Shown here: positions 10,443-18,363 of the stretch, in pieces
Layout of the letters: each line of letters starts with the position of its first letter
Numbering within the stretch: the first letter of the stretch is position 1
Assembly: GCA_030524435.1 (NCBI GenBank)
Contig: JAUNGS010000003.1
Location: 18,965-69,179 of the forward strand
Reading direction: 5' to 3'
From: Eubacterium sp.
GTDB lineage: Bacteria > Bacillota > Clostridia > Eubacteriales > Eubacteriaceae
DNA length: 50,215 bases
Translations under genes and position numbers: made by a program
The notes under the pieces: model-generated
What the model was told of the DNA's origin: nothing
Seen by the model: only the letters and a program-made list of their open reading frames with translations
Databases searched by the model: none

Positions 10443-10458
10443 TGTCAAAATCGATAAA
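10443..10458 (+). promoter_or_regulatory. Shared 16-bp motif upstream of the SHMT-like gene
   Basis: TGTCAAAATCGATAAA matches 15 of 16 bases of the motif 105 bp upstream of dsdA and lies 133 bp upstream of this gene. The second inverted half seen at dsdA is not present here. It is a candidate operator for the local response regulator. Confidence 0.45.
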
Positions 10459-10575
10459 CAAACCCTCAAGAACCAGCATATACCCTGCATTAAAATCCTG
10501 CTAAAATAATGATATCAATTACAGAGATACAGAGCCCGTCGACAGCTCAAAAAAACTTTTAAAAGAGGTATTACA

Positions 10576-11832
10576 ATGTTAAAAACCACACGCAAATCCG
10601 ATCCCCAGATTTATGAAATCGTCGCCGCCGAATTGAAGCGTCAGGAAGGCAATATCGAAATGATCGCCTCCGAGAGCACCGCCCCCACCGAGGTTTTAGA
10701 GCTCAGCGGCTCCATCTTCACCAACAAAACCGAGGAAGGCTACCCCGGCGCCCGTTTCCAGGCAGGCTCCCAGGAGGCCGACAAAATTGAAAATCTGGCC
10801 AGAGACCGCGCCAAGGCTCTCTTCGGCGCCGACCACGTCAATGTCCAGTCCTACTCCGGCTCCACCGCCAACTACTGTGTCTACTCCGCCATCTTAAATC
10901 CCGGCGACAAGGTCTTAAGCATGCGCCTGGACCAAGGCGGTCACCTGACCCACGGCTCCCCGGTCAACTTCTTGAGAAAGGTCTACGAATACGACTTCTA
11001 CGGCGTTGATCCCGAAACCGAACAGATCGACTACGACGCCCTGGAAAAGAAAGCCATGGAATACAAGCCCAAGCTCATCATCGGCGGCGCCAGCTCCTAC
11101 CCGAGACTCATCGACTATGAACGCATGGCAGAAATCGCCAAAAAATGCGGCGCCTACCTGATGATTGACATGGCTCACGTGGCTGGCCTCGTGGCTGCCG
11201 GCGTCATCCCCAGCCCCATTCCCCACGCTGACTTCGTCTCCTCCTCCACCACCAAAACCTTCTGCGGCCCCCGCTCCGGCATGGTCTTCTGTAAAAAAGA
11301 ACACGCCAAGCTTTTAGACAAGGGCACCTTCCCGGGAACCCTGGGCTCCATTCACCTGGCCACCATCGCCGCCAAGGCCTGGTCCTTCGGCTACGCCGCC
11401 ACCCCGGAATTCAAGGCCATTATGGAGCAGATCGTTAGAAACGCCAAATGTCTGGCCGAAGAATTACAAAACTACGGCTTCCGCATCATCTCCGGCGGCA
11501 CCGACAACCACATCGTCATGGTGGACCTCCGTCCCAAAAACCTGACGGGCAAGGCCTTCGAGGAAGCCCTGGAATACGTGGGCATCACCGTCAATAAAAA
11601 CGTCATCCCCTTCGACAAGGAAAGCCCCATGGTCACCAGCGGCGTCCGCATCGGTCTGACCTCCACCACCCAGCGCGGCTTAAAGGAAGCGGAAATCAAG
11701 GAAATCGCCGGCATCATGAACGCCGTGGCCGACAACACCGACAACAAGGCAAAACTCGACGAATTAAAGGCCCAGGCCACCGCCTTGATCTCAAAATTCC
11801 CGCTGTACCCCGAAGGCTATTTTGAAGATTAA
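10576..11832 (+). CDS. Serine hydroxymethyltransferase family protein, divergent active site
   Basis: The 418-aa PLP enzyme has the SHMT fold throughout: MIASES near residue 27, EEGYPGARF, SYSGSTANY, GGHLTHGSPVNF, MIDMAHVAGLVAAG, SGGTDNH, NLTGKAFE and VTSGVRIGL. The PLP lysine sits in SSSTTKTFCGPRSG. Canonical SHMT has THKT-x-x-GPRGG at this point, so the His before the Lys is Thr here. Other hand-aligned differences from E. coli GlyA are N-K-Y to N-K-T, R-Y-Y to R-F-Q, and the GGQGGP loop to GTLGSI. It may be a true SHMT linking serine and glycine, or a paralogue acting on another beta-hydroxy amino acid such as D-serine, 2-methylserine or threonine. The context of dsdA, ridA and a DsdX-like permease favours the second view. 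An AAAAGAGG site precedes the ATG. Confidence 0.8.
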   Translation: MLKTTRKSDPQIYEIVAAELKRQEGNIEMIASESTAPTEVLELSGSIFTNKTEEGYPGARFQAGSQEADKIENLARDRAKALFGADHVNVQSYSGSTANYCVYSAILNPGDKVLSMRLDQGGHLTHGSPVNFLRKVYEYDFYGVDPETEQIDYDALEKKAMEYKPKLIIGGASSYPRLIDYERMAEIAKKCGAYLMIDMAHVAGLVAAGVIPSPIPHADFVSSSTTKTFCGPRSGMVFCKKEHAKLLDKGTFPGTLGSIHLATIAAKAWSFGYAATPEFKAIMEQIVRNAKCLAEELQNYGFRIISGGTDNHIVMVDLRPKNLTGKAFEEALEYVGITVNKNVIPFDKESPMVTSGVRIGLTSTTQRGLKEAEIKEIAGIMNAVADNTDNKAKLDELKAQATALISKFPLYPEGYFED

Positions 11833-11850
11833 TTTTCAATCACCTATTGT

Positions 11851-11886
11851 AAGGGCTGGCGGTACACTTTCTACGCCAGCCCTTTT
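11851..11886 (+). terminator. Intergenic terminator-like hairpin
   Basis: AAGGGCTGGCG pairs with CGCCAGCCCTT across a 12-nt loop, followed by TT. It sits between the SHMT-like gene and the permease and may reduce read-through rather than fully stop it, since no separate promoter is obvious in the short gap. Confidence 0.7.
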
Positions 11887-11910
11887 ACTTTAAACTAAAA
11901 GGAGAAAACT

Positions 11911-13275
11911 ATGAACAGCACCTACCTCGTATTTATCGCGCTGTTTCTCGGCATTGGCTCTTTAATCCTTTTGACCGTCAAGGTCAAGCTCCATCCCTTC
12001 TTTGCCATGCTGATTTCATCGACAGTCTTCGGCGTGGTCTCCGGCATGAACTTTGCTGACATGCTGGACACCTTTACCCAGGGCATGGGCAGTACCATGG
12101 CTGACCTTGGTCTCATCGTCGCCATCGGCACAACCATCGGCGTTCTTTTGGAAGAAAGCGGCGCCGCCGAGGCCATGGCCCAGACCATCTTAAAGCTCAC
12201 GGGCAAAAAACACGCCGCCCTGGGTCTGGCCATCACCGGCTACTTTGTGGCCATCCCCGTTTTCAGCTCCTCGGCCTACGTCCTTTTGGCGCCCCTGGCC
12301 AAGCGGCTGAGCCGCGACACCGGCGTCAGCATGACCACCATGGCCATTTCCCTTGGCATGGGCCTTTTAACCACCCACATGTTTGTGCCGCCAACACCGG
12401 GTCCCCTGGCTGTAGCTGGTATCCTCGGCGCTGATTTGGGCCTCGTCATCGTCATGGGAATGATCGTCTCTGTGCCTGTTATGCTCACCGGCTACTTCAT
12501 GTCCAAGTGGATGGGCAAAAGGTATTTTTATCTGCCAAAGTCTGCCGAGGATGAGGCTGAAGCAGAGGCATCCGCCCTCGATACCGAAAGACGTCTGCCC
12601 AGCGCCCTCCAGTCCTTCCTGCCCATCCTGCTGCCCGTCGTGCTGATGATGATCTCGACCATCGTCTCCAGCACCTCCGCCGCAGACACCCTGGCCGGAC
12701 AGATCTGCAGCGTCATCGGCACTCCGGTGGTAGCTTTAACGGTCGGCCTGGTGGCTGCGCTGATCACCTACCTGTCCATCTTCCCCAAAAACAAGGAGGT
12801 CTGGTCCTTTGAAGGCGGCTTCGGCACTGCTCTGATGTCGGCAGGTCAGATCACCCTGATCGTCTGCGCCGGCGGCGCCTTTGGTGCGCTGCTCAAGGCC
12901 TCTCCCCTCCAGGACATCCTGGCAGGAAGCTTAACCAACGCAACCTTGGGGCTTTTAGCACCCTTCATCATCGGCGTGGTTTTCAGAACCGCCATCGGCT
13001 CCGGCACCATCGCCATGATCACCGCAGCCTCCATGCTCTCCCAGGTTACCAGCGTCATCGGCCTCGACAGCCCCATGGGCCTTGTGGTCGCCATGCTGGC
13101 CTGTGCCGCCGGCGGCTTCATGGTTTTCCACGGCAACGACGACATGTTCTGGGTTATTTCCTCCACCTCGGACATGGATCCCGCCATCGCCTACAAAACC
13201 CTGCCCCTAACCAGCATCGTTCAATCCCTGGTGGGCTTCGCCTGTGTCCTGCTGTTATCCCTTTTTGTCCTGTAA
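11911..13275 (+). CDS. GntP/DsdX-type permease (probable D-serine or sugar-acid importer)
   Basis: The 454-aa inner-membrane transporter has about 12 hydrophobic segments and the GntP-family layout: YLVFIALFLGIGSLILLTVK at the N-terminus, MGSTMADLGLIVAIGTTIG, THMFVPPTPGPLAVAGIL and a conserved AIGSGTIAMITAASML near the end. GntP members carry gluconate and related acids, but DsdX, the E. coli D-serine permease, is also in this family. Given dsdA, ridA and an SHMT-like gene just upstream, D-serine or a related hydroxy amino acid is the best guess. An AAAAGGAGAAAAC site precedes the ATG, and a terminator follows the stop. Confidence 0.85.
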   Translation: MNSTYLVFIALFLGIGSLILLTVKVKLHPFFAMLISSTVFGVVSGMNFADMLDTFTQGMGSTMADLGLIVAIGTTIGVLLEESGAAEAMAQTILKLTGKKHAALGLAITGYFVAIPVFSSSAYVLLAPLAKRLSRDTGVSMTTMAISLGMGLLTTHMFVPPTPGPLAVAGILGADLGLVIVMGMIVSVPVMLTGYFMSKWMGKRYFYLPKSAEDEAEAEASALDTERRLPSALQSFLPILLPVVLMMISTIVSSTSAADTLAGQICSVIGTPVVALTVGLVAALITYLSIFPKNKEVWSFEGGFGTALMSAGQITLIVCAGGAFGALLKASPLQDILAGSLTNATLGLLAPFIIGVVFRTAIGSGTIAMITAASMLSQVTSVIGLDSPMGLVVAMLACAAGGFMVFHGNDDMFWVISSTSDMDPAIAYKTLPLTSIVQSLVGFACVLLLSLFVL

Positions 13276-13283
13276 ATACCTCA

Positions 13284-13314
13284 ACTTCCGGAAAGCTGTT
13301 TTCCGGAAGTTTTT
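13284..13314 (+). terminator. Rho-independent terminator after the permease gene
   Basis: ACTTCCGGAAA pairs with TTTCCGGAAGT around a 5-nt loop, followed by TTTT. Confidence 0.85.
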
Positions 13315-13377
13315 CACATTCATCCCACGGCTGTGCTATAATTTTTTTAACAATCCCATCCGACAAGGAGAACCCCT

Positions 13378-14871
13378 ATGAAAATCCAGGAAACCGACTG
13401 GGGCTACGTGGAGTGGCAGCACCTGCGGGAGGAGGGCAATCCCAACCAATCCCTCAGCGTCGGCAAAACCCTCATCTTTCCGGGAAAAACCCAGATTCAT
13501 CACGTCCACTACGGCCAGGAGCAGGTCGTCTATATTTTAAGCGGTGAGGGCCTCTACACCATCAATGGCACCACCAGACGCTACGGCAAGGGAACGGTGA
13601 TCTACATGGAAGCCGGCAGCACCCACGAAACCGTCAACGACACCGACGCACCTCTGTGCGAGCTTTTAATCTCCAACCCCATCAGCGGCGCCAGAGAAAT
13701 TTCTATGGAAGCCATCCAGACCATGGAGGCCTCCGGCAGCAATCTGCTCTACGCCGCCACCGAAAGCCTGAGAAGCCAGCTCATCGACCCTTTGAATCTG
13801 CCGCTGATCATCTTCGATGCCCAATGGCAGACAGTGCTCCAGACCCCCTATTTTCCGGATTTCTGCAAGCGCCACTGCAATCCCGAGAAGACTCCTGAAA
13901 GCTGCGCCTGCATGAAGGCCTGCACCTTTGTGGGCACCGCCAGCTGCAAGGAGTTCATCTGTCCCATGAACCTCAGGATCTACAGCGTCCCCATCGTCCA
14001 CAACGGCAATCTCATCGGCGTCGTCCGCGGGGGCTTTATCCTGCTGTCCGGCTCCCACACGAAAAAATACCAGGGCCTCTACGATATGCCTGAAAGCGCC
14101 GCCCACAGCATCAAAAAGCTTTTGGCAGAAATCGCCAATACCATCGTCACCTACTGCGTCTTTGACGACGCCCGCCGGGATCTCAGCGCCAAGGAGGAGG
14201 CCATCCAGGCCTTTGAGAAAAACAGCGCCATTTTAGAGAAAAACCTGATGCTGGCCCAGGACACCGTCACCAACCTGAAGATTAACCACCATTTTCTCTT
14301 CAACACTCTGAACTGCATGGCATCCATGGCCCTGAGAGACGGCTCCGAGCGCCTCTACGACAGCATCATTGATCTGGCGGACCTTTTCCGCTACACCATG
14401 AAAACCGATTGCCGCTTCATCGCCTTTGAGAAGGAGCTGGCCTACCTCAACAATTACCTGAACCTTCAAAAGCTGCGCTATCGCAAGGGCCTCAATATTG
14501 TCTACGACCTTTCCGATGATCTTTTGGGGGCAGCCGTTCCCTTCAATTTTCTGCAGCCCATTGTGGAAAACGCCTTTATCCACGGCTTCAGCAAGGCTAA
14601 GGGAGAAAAGCGGCTGTACATCCGCAGTGTGGTTGAAAGTCAGCGCGCCCGCATCACCATAAAAAACAACGGCACTGCCATCGACCCCATCACCCTAAAT
14701 CGGGTCAACCGAAGTCTGGCAAGCAGCGGTCACGGTCTCTCCATGATCTATGCCAAGCTGACCTCCGCCTTTGGCGAAAATTTCACCATGCATATCGACT
14801 CGGATCAGGGGGAGGTCATCGTTAAAATCGATATTCCCGTCACCTATATTCAGGAGGAGCAACATGATTAG
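13378..14871 (+). CDS. Cupin-PocR-LytS-type sensor histidine kinase
   Basis: The 497-aa protein lacks obvious membrane segments and is probably cytosolic. Domains in order: a cupin barrel (about 30-95, HHVHYGQEQVVYILSGEG and GSTHETVND); a PocR sensory domain (about 115-240) with a Cys-rich block (CKRHCNPEKTPESC, CMKACTF, CKEFICPMNL); a short coiled coil (about 265-300); a LytS/YesM-type kinase core with phospho-acceptor region NHHFLFNTLNCMASM (303 onward); and HATPase motifs VENAFIHGF and SSGHGLSMI. It overlaps the response regulator by 8 bases. Its position directly after the D-serine genes suggests it senses their substrate or product. A cupin fused to PocR in front of a kinase is unusual. 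Confidence 0.85.
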   Translation: MKIQETDWGYVEWQHLREEGNPNQSLSVGKTLIFPGKTQIHHVHYGQEQVVYILSGEGLYTINGTTRRYGKGTVIYMEAGSTHETVNDTDAPLCELLISNPISGAREISMEAIQTMEASGSNLLYAATESLRSQLIDPLNLPLIIFDAQWQTVLQTPYFPDFCKRHCNPEKTPESCACMKACTFVGTASCKEFICPMNLRIYSVPIVHNGNLIGVVRGGFILLSGSHTKKYQGLYDMPESAAHSIKKLLAEIANTIVTYCVFDDARRDLSAKEEAIQAFEKNSAILEKNLMLAQDTVTNLKINHHFLFNTLNCMASMALRDGSERLYDSIIDLADLFRYTMKTDCRFIAFEKELAYLNNYLNLQKLRYRKGLNIVYDLSDDLLGAAVPFNFLQPIVENAFIHGFSKAKGEKRLYIRSVVESQRARITIKNNGTAIDPITLNRVNRSLASSGHGLSMIYAKLTSAFGENFTMHIDSDQGEVIVKIDIPVTYIQEEQHD

Positions 14872-15553
14872 AGCCCTAATCGCCGACGACGAACCCGCCG
14901 TCTCCGAAATCATCACCTATTTCATCGAAAAAAATCAGCTGCCCGTCAGCATCGAGGGCATCGCCGAGGACGGCCAGGAGGCCGTGGAGATGATCGAGGC
15001 CCTGAAGCCCCAGCTCGTCTTTCTCGATATTCAAATGCCCCTAAAAAACGGCTTCGAGGTCATCCAGGCCACAAAGCCCGAGGTGGATTTCATCATCATC
15101 ACCGCCTACGAATCCTTTGACTACGCCCAGAGGGCCCTGAGGCTCGGCGCCAGAGATATTCTCTTAAAACCCCTTCAATACGAGCAGTTTACCGAAGCCC
15201 TGACCCGGGCCCTGGGCTGGCGCTTTACTAAAAATGCCACCGTCAACGGCATTTTGGAGTATCTCCACAGCCACTATGCCGAAAAAATCGATCTGACCAC
15301 CCTGGCGGAATCCTTCTACTCCACCCCAAGTCAGATCGCCAGGCTTTTTAAAAAGCACATGGACTGCACTGTCATCACCTATCTGCACCGGCTGCGCATC
15401 GAAAAGGCCGCGGCCCTGCTGGAGGCCGGCGACACCAGCGTCAAGGAGGCTGCCCTGCTGACGGGCTACGAAAACCTCAACAATTTTTACAAATACTTTA
15501 AGCAGTACACTGGCCTGACCCCCGCCGCCTTCTGCGATAAAAACCGCCAATAA
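14864..15553 (+). CDS. Response regulator with AraC-type DNA-binding domain
   Basis: The 229-aa protein starts at ATG 14864 (MIRALIADDEPAV), inside the end of the kinase gene; AGGAGGAGC precedes it. The receiver domain spans about 1-120 with the acidic pair DDE, phospho-acceptor Asp in FLDIQMP, ITAYE and LKPL. The AraC/XylS helix-turn-helix pair spans about 130-225 (DLTTLAESFYSTPSQIARLFKK, in family terms helices one and two, then LTGYENLNNFYKYFKQYTG). It is the partner of the upstream kinase and the likely regulator of the dsdA and permease units. Confidence 0.93.
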   Translation: MIRALIADDEPAVSEIITYFIEKNQLPVSIEGIAEDGQEAVEMIEALKPQLVFLDIQMPLKNGFEVIQATKPEVDFIIITAYESFDYAQRALRLGARDILLKPLQYEQFTEALTRALGWRFTKNATVNGILEYLHSHYAEKIDLTTLAESFYSTPSQIARLFKKHMDCTVITYLHRLRIEKAAALLEAGDTSVKEAALLTGYENLNNFYKYFKQYTGLTPAAFCDKNRQ

Positions 15554-15650
15554 GGTCAATTTTCATAAAAAAGAGTACAAGATCAGACATGGTTTTGACC
15601 TCTGAAAATTGCTATACTTAAACCAACACCATCAGAAAGCAGGTAAAGCC

Positions 15651-16265
15651 ATGGTTATCGCCTACGAAACCGAAAGTAGTGCCTATCGCAAAAAATCTCT
15701 TTATCTAAACATCACCAACCGCTGCAACAACCGCTGTGTGTTCTGCCACCGTTTTGACCGAAAATATTCAGAGAACCAGATGGACGAGCTCTGGCTCACC
15801 CACGAGCCCACTCTGGAGGAGATTCTCGAGGCTGTCTTTAGCAGAGACCTCTCCCAATACGACGAGATCGTCTTTTGCGGCTACGGTGAGCCCACCTGCC
15901 GCCTGGACATCCTTTTAAAAACCGCCGAGGCCATCAAGGCGCGCTTTGCCATTCCCATCCGCCTCAACACCAACGGCCTGGCCGACACCCTCTATCACAG
16001 AGACGTGACACCGGATTTCAAAGGACACATCGACACCCTGTCCATCAGCCTCAATGCGTCAAATGCCAAGGCCTACGACGCCCTCTGCCGTCCCCGGGCA
16101 CCCCAAGCCTTTGAGCATTTGCTGACCTTTGCCAAAAACGCCGGGCGCTTCTGCAGGGTCTGCCTCACCGTCATCGATAACCTCCCCCAGGAAGATATTG
16201 CCCAGTGCCAAAAAATCGCCGACACCCTCGGCGCAGAGCTCATTCTAAGGCCCTACCTGGAATAA
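15651..16265 (+). CDS. Small radical SAM protein, TatD-associated type
   Basis: The 204-aa protein starts at ATG 15651; the longer open frame has no better site. The radical SAM cluster motif is CNNRCVFC (C-x3-C-x2-C), preceded by LYLNITNRC. FCGYGEPTCR is the glycine-rich SAM-contacting GGE-like motif, and IRLNTNGLAD and LSISLNA follow. The size and the GYGEPT element match the short radical SAM family often found next to tatD, but no tatD gene is nearby here. The substrate is unknown. Only a weak ribosome binding site (AGCAGG) is seen. Confidence 0.8.
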   Translation: MVIAYETESSAYRKKSLYLNITNRCNNRCVFCHRFDRKYSENQMDELWLTHEPTLEEILEAVFSRDLSQYDEIVFCGYGEPTCRLDILLKTAEAIKARFAIPIRLNTNGLADTLYHRDVTPDFKGHIDTLSISLNASNAKAYDALCRPRAPQAFEHLLTFAKNAGRFCRVCLTVIDNLPQEDIAQCQKIADTLGAELILRPYLE

Positions 16266-16340
16266 TCCTCGGGTTTTGTGGCTTATAGCCATTCTATTTT
16301 AAGAATTTTTACAGTAAAGAAAAATTTTAGCAATTTTACA

Positions 16341-16369
16341 TTGAAAGATAAAAAAAAATCCGCTATAAT
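16341..16369 (+). promoter_or_regulatory. Sigma-A promoter of rubredoxin
   Basis: TTGAAA, a 17-bp spacer and a perfect TATAAT lie 73 bp upstream of the rubredoxin ATG. Confidence 0.75.
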
Positions 16370-16441
16370 GACAGCGTAGTCAGGATTTTCCCAATTGGGA
16401 GATCCGCTAAATACGTTCAATTATAGAAGGAGGACACACTT

Positions 16442-16603
16442 ATGAAGAAATATGTATGCCAGATTTGTGGTTATGTTTACGATCCCGCCGTTGGCGATCC
16501 GGACAACGGCATTGCCGCCGGTACCGCTTTCGAAGATCTGCCGGATGATTGGACCTGCCCGGACTGCGGCGTTGGCAAGGATGAATTCGAACCCGAAGCC
16601 TAA
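16442..16603 (+). CDS. Rubredoxin
   Basis: One-electron carrier with a single Fe(Cys)4 site, used in anaerobes for oxygen or peroxide reduction and other redox steps. Read by hand as 53 aa beginning [15 protein letters not shown]. Both metal-binding knuckles are present, CQICGY (C6, C9) and CPDCGV (C39, C42), together with the conserved Trp of DDWTCPDC and the acidic end EFEP. AGAAGGAGG precedes the ATG. It is a single gene with its own promoter and terminator. Confidence 0.98.
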   Translation: MKKYVCQICGYVYDPAVGDPDNGIAAGTAFEDLPDDWTCPDCGVGKDEFEPEA

Positions 16604-16619
16604 TCGTATCCAATAGACA

Positions 16620-16656
16620 GAAGACGTCTTTCTTATGAAGGGCGTCTTTTATTTTA
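16620..16656 (+). terminator. Rho-independent terminator after rubredoxin
   Basis: AAGACGTC pairs with GGCGTCTT (one G-U) across a 12-nt loop, followed by a T-rich run. Confidence 0.85.
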
Positions 16657-16739
16657 TTGCCCCCGCCCACATTCGCAATTTTCACCCCGATCTGTTATAA
16701 TAAGACAAACAAAATCTTTGACACGACAAGGAGGCTAAA

Positions 16740-17228
16740 ATGGCCGTTAAAGCACGGGAGGAGGTTCGCAGCCAGGGCTTCAGCCTAACCGCGATGATCC
16801 TCATCTTTCTATTCGTTTTGGGTTACGTTCTGTTCTACAACCGCATCATCAACGCCGTCGGCGACTACAACGTCCGGACCGCCATCAGCTTCGGCGCTCT
16901 GATTTTGATGTTTCTGCTCTGCATCATCGTCCTCAGATTCATCACCACCAAATATTACATGGTTTTGACCCACAAAAATCTGAGCATCAGCCGAAAAATT
17001 TTCTTCTGGGAAAAAGAGATCCTCGTCATCCCTGTATCGGCCATGACCCAGGTGCTTCCCGCGGAATCCGCCGCCAAGGCCCCGGGAAAAAATAAAAATC
17101 TGACCCTGGCCCGCATCGAAAACAAGGCGAAATACCTTGTCTATTACACCCAGGACAAGCAGACCAACGCCGTTAAAATTCAGTGCTCCTCCAAATTTCA
17201 TAGAGAGCTTGCGGCGCTGATCAAATAA
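16740..17228 (+). CDS. Hypothetical membrane protein, two transmembrane segments
   Basis: 162 aa. Two hydrophobic segments at about 16-34 (TAMILIFLFVLGYVLFYN) and 46-68 (TAISFGALILMFLLCIIVL) are followed by a basic cytosolic domain of about 90 residues. The soluble part (KYYMVLTHKNLSISRKIFF ... ILVIPVSAMTQVLP) has the strand-rich look of a bacterial PH-like domain, but that is inference. AAGGAGGCTAAA precedes the ATG. It is alone between two terminators. No family is recognised with confidence. Confidence 0.75.
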   Translation: MAVKAREEVRSQGFSLTAMILIFLFVLGYVLFYNRIINAVGDYNVRTAISFGALILMFLLCIIVLRFITTKYYMVLTHKNLSISRKIFFWEKEILVIPVSAMTQVLPAESAAKAPGKNKNLTLARIENKAKYLVYYTQDKQTNAVKIQCSSKFHRELAALIK

Positions 17229-17237
17229 AAGAACGCA

Positions 17238-17274
17238 AAAATACCCACGAAGTCGAAACCTTCGTGGGTATTTT
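17238..17274. terminator. Bidirectional terminator
   Basis: A perfect 15-bp stem, AAAATACCCACGAAG with CTTCGTGGGTATTTT, 7-nt loop, lies between convergent genes. A and T tracts on both sides let it serve both strands. Confidence 0.92.
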
Positions 17275-17306
17275 GGGTTGGGGCACTTATCTGCTGATTA
17301 TCTGCA

Positions 17307-17978
17307 TTAGGCCGTCATCGCCGCCGCATTTTCGTTCTCAAGCCAGGGGATTACCTCTTCCAGGCTGTCTGCAATCATTTCCGCCTCGGCCCGCTCCTTG
17401 TCGGTGGGGGCGATCATGTCCGGCACCATGATAGTCTTCATGCCCGCCGCCGCACCGGCTGCGATGCCCGCCGGGGAGTCCTCCAGCACCAGACATTCCT
17501 CGGGCTTGACACCGAGCTTCTGGGCTGCCTTGAGATAAATATCCGGCGCCGGCTTGCCGTGGCGCACCTCGTCGCCGCTGACCGTCATCTCAAAGTAATC
17601 GGCGATGCCCGCCATGGCCGTGTTGATGTGGATCAGCGCCTTTGAGGATGACGAGGCGATGGTAAAGAGATAATTTTTTCGATCTAAATACTTCAGCAGC
17701 GCCGAAAGCCCCCGCTTCATGGGGATGCCGTGCTCCCTGGCGTACTTCTGCATTTCAATTTCCCTGATTTCCGCCGCCTTTTCAGAATCAAAGTCCTGAC
17801 CAAAATGCTTTTTCCAATAATCGGAAAGATCGGAGCGATTATGACCAAAAACCGCCATAACCATTTCCCGGGTGATGTCCACACCCATCTTCTTTCCCGC
17901 CGCAACCCAGGCCTCCACCGAAACCGGCTCTGAGTCAAACATTAAACCGTCCATATCAAAAATGACCGCTTTGATCAT
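17307..17978 (-). CDS. HAD superfamily hydrolase, beta-phosphoglucomutase-like
   Basis: The 223-aa protein has the full HAD motif set: FDMDGLMFDSEP (nucleophile Asp8 and acid/base Asp10), TIASSSSK for motif II, the Lys in VRHGKPAPD, and VLEDSPAGIAAG for motif IV. A C1 helical cap lies between motifs I and II (about 18-90). This pattern is shared by phosphoglycolate phosphatase and beta-phosphoglucomutase relatives. The substrate cannot be set from sequence. GGGAGGCAGCG precedes the ATG. It converges on the membrane protein gene through a shared terminator. Confidence 0.9.
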   Translation of the reverse strand: MIKAVIFDMDGLMFDSEPVSVEAWVAAGKKMGVDITREMVMAVFGHNRSDLSDYWKKHFGQDFDSEKAAEIREIEMQKYAREHGIPMKRGLSALLKYLDRKNYLFTIASSSSKALIHINTAMAGIADYFEMTVSGDEVRHGKPAPDIYLKAAQKLGVKPEECLVLEDSPAGIAAGAAAGMKTIMVPDMIAPTDKERAEAEMIADSLEEVIPWLENENAAAMTA

Positions 17979-18173
17979 CGCTGCCTCCCAATCTCAATTC
18001 TATACTCAATTTCGTCCGCAGCACAATGCGAACCTCTCCTGTTTAAAAAAATTGTACAGTTTATTTCGGGCTATTTCAACAGGATGACGTTTACAGCTTT
18101 TTGTTTGCCGGCTTTTTGTTTTTCGGTCATTTACATTGCTTTCATCACTTTTTCATTTTTTTCAAAAAAGGTC

Positions 18174-18202
18174 TTGACCTCATCGTCCTAAGATTGTATA
18201 CT
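18174..18202 (+). promoter_or_regulatory. Sigma-A promoter of the amtB-glnK unit
   Basis: TTGACC, a 17-bp spacer and TATACT lie 162 bp upstream of the amtB ATG, in the 385-bp gap that also holds the attenuator hairpin. The rest of that gap shows nothing recognisable. Confidence 0.75.
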
Positions 18203-18222
18203 GTATTTATCGCAAAGCTAAT

Positions 18223-18274
18223 AAGACAGTTTATCCAATGGCGGATCCCCCTTCCTGGATAAACTGTCTTTTTT
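18223..18274 (+). terminator. Leader terminator/attenuator of amtB
   Basis: A perfect 15-bp stem, AAGACAGTTTATCCA with TGGATAAACTGTCTT (18-nt loop), is followed by six T. It lies only about 20 bp past the -10 box and 89 bp before amtB, so nearly every transcript from the promoter must pass it. This indicates controlled antitermination. No known glutamine riboswitch or ANTAR two-hairpin target could be matched. Confidence 0.85.
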
Positions 18275-18363
18275 ACTTTTTGCAAGGTGCACCCTCCTTC
18301 GGAATACGCGGTTCCGAATTCAATCTGCGATCCCCCCGGGGTATCGGAAAGCGAGGAATCCCT

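Noticed and set aside
18275..18363. Glutamine riboswitch in the amtB leader
   Set aside because: The conserved bases of the glnA/downstream-peptide motifs could not be found by eye.
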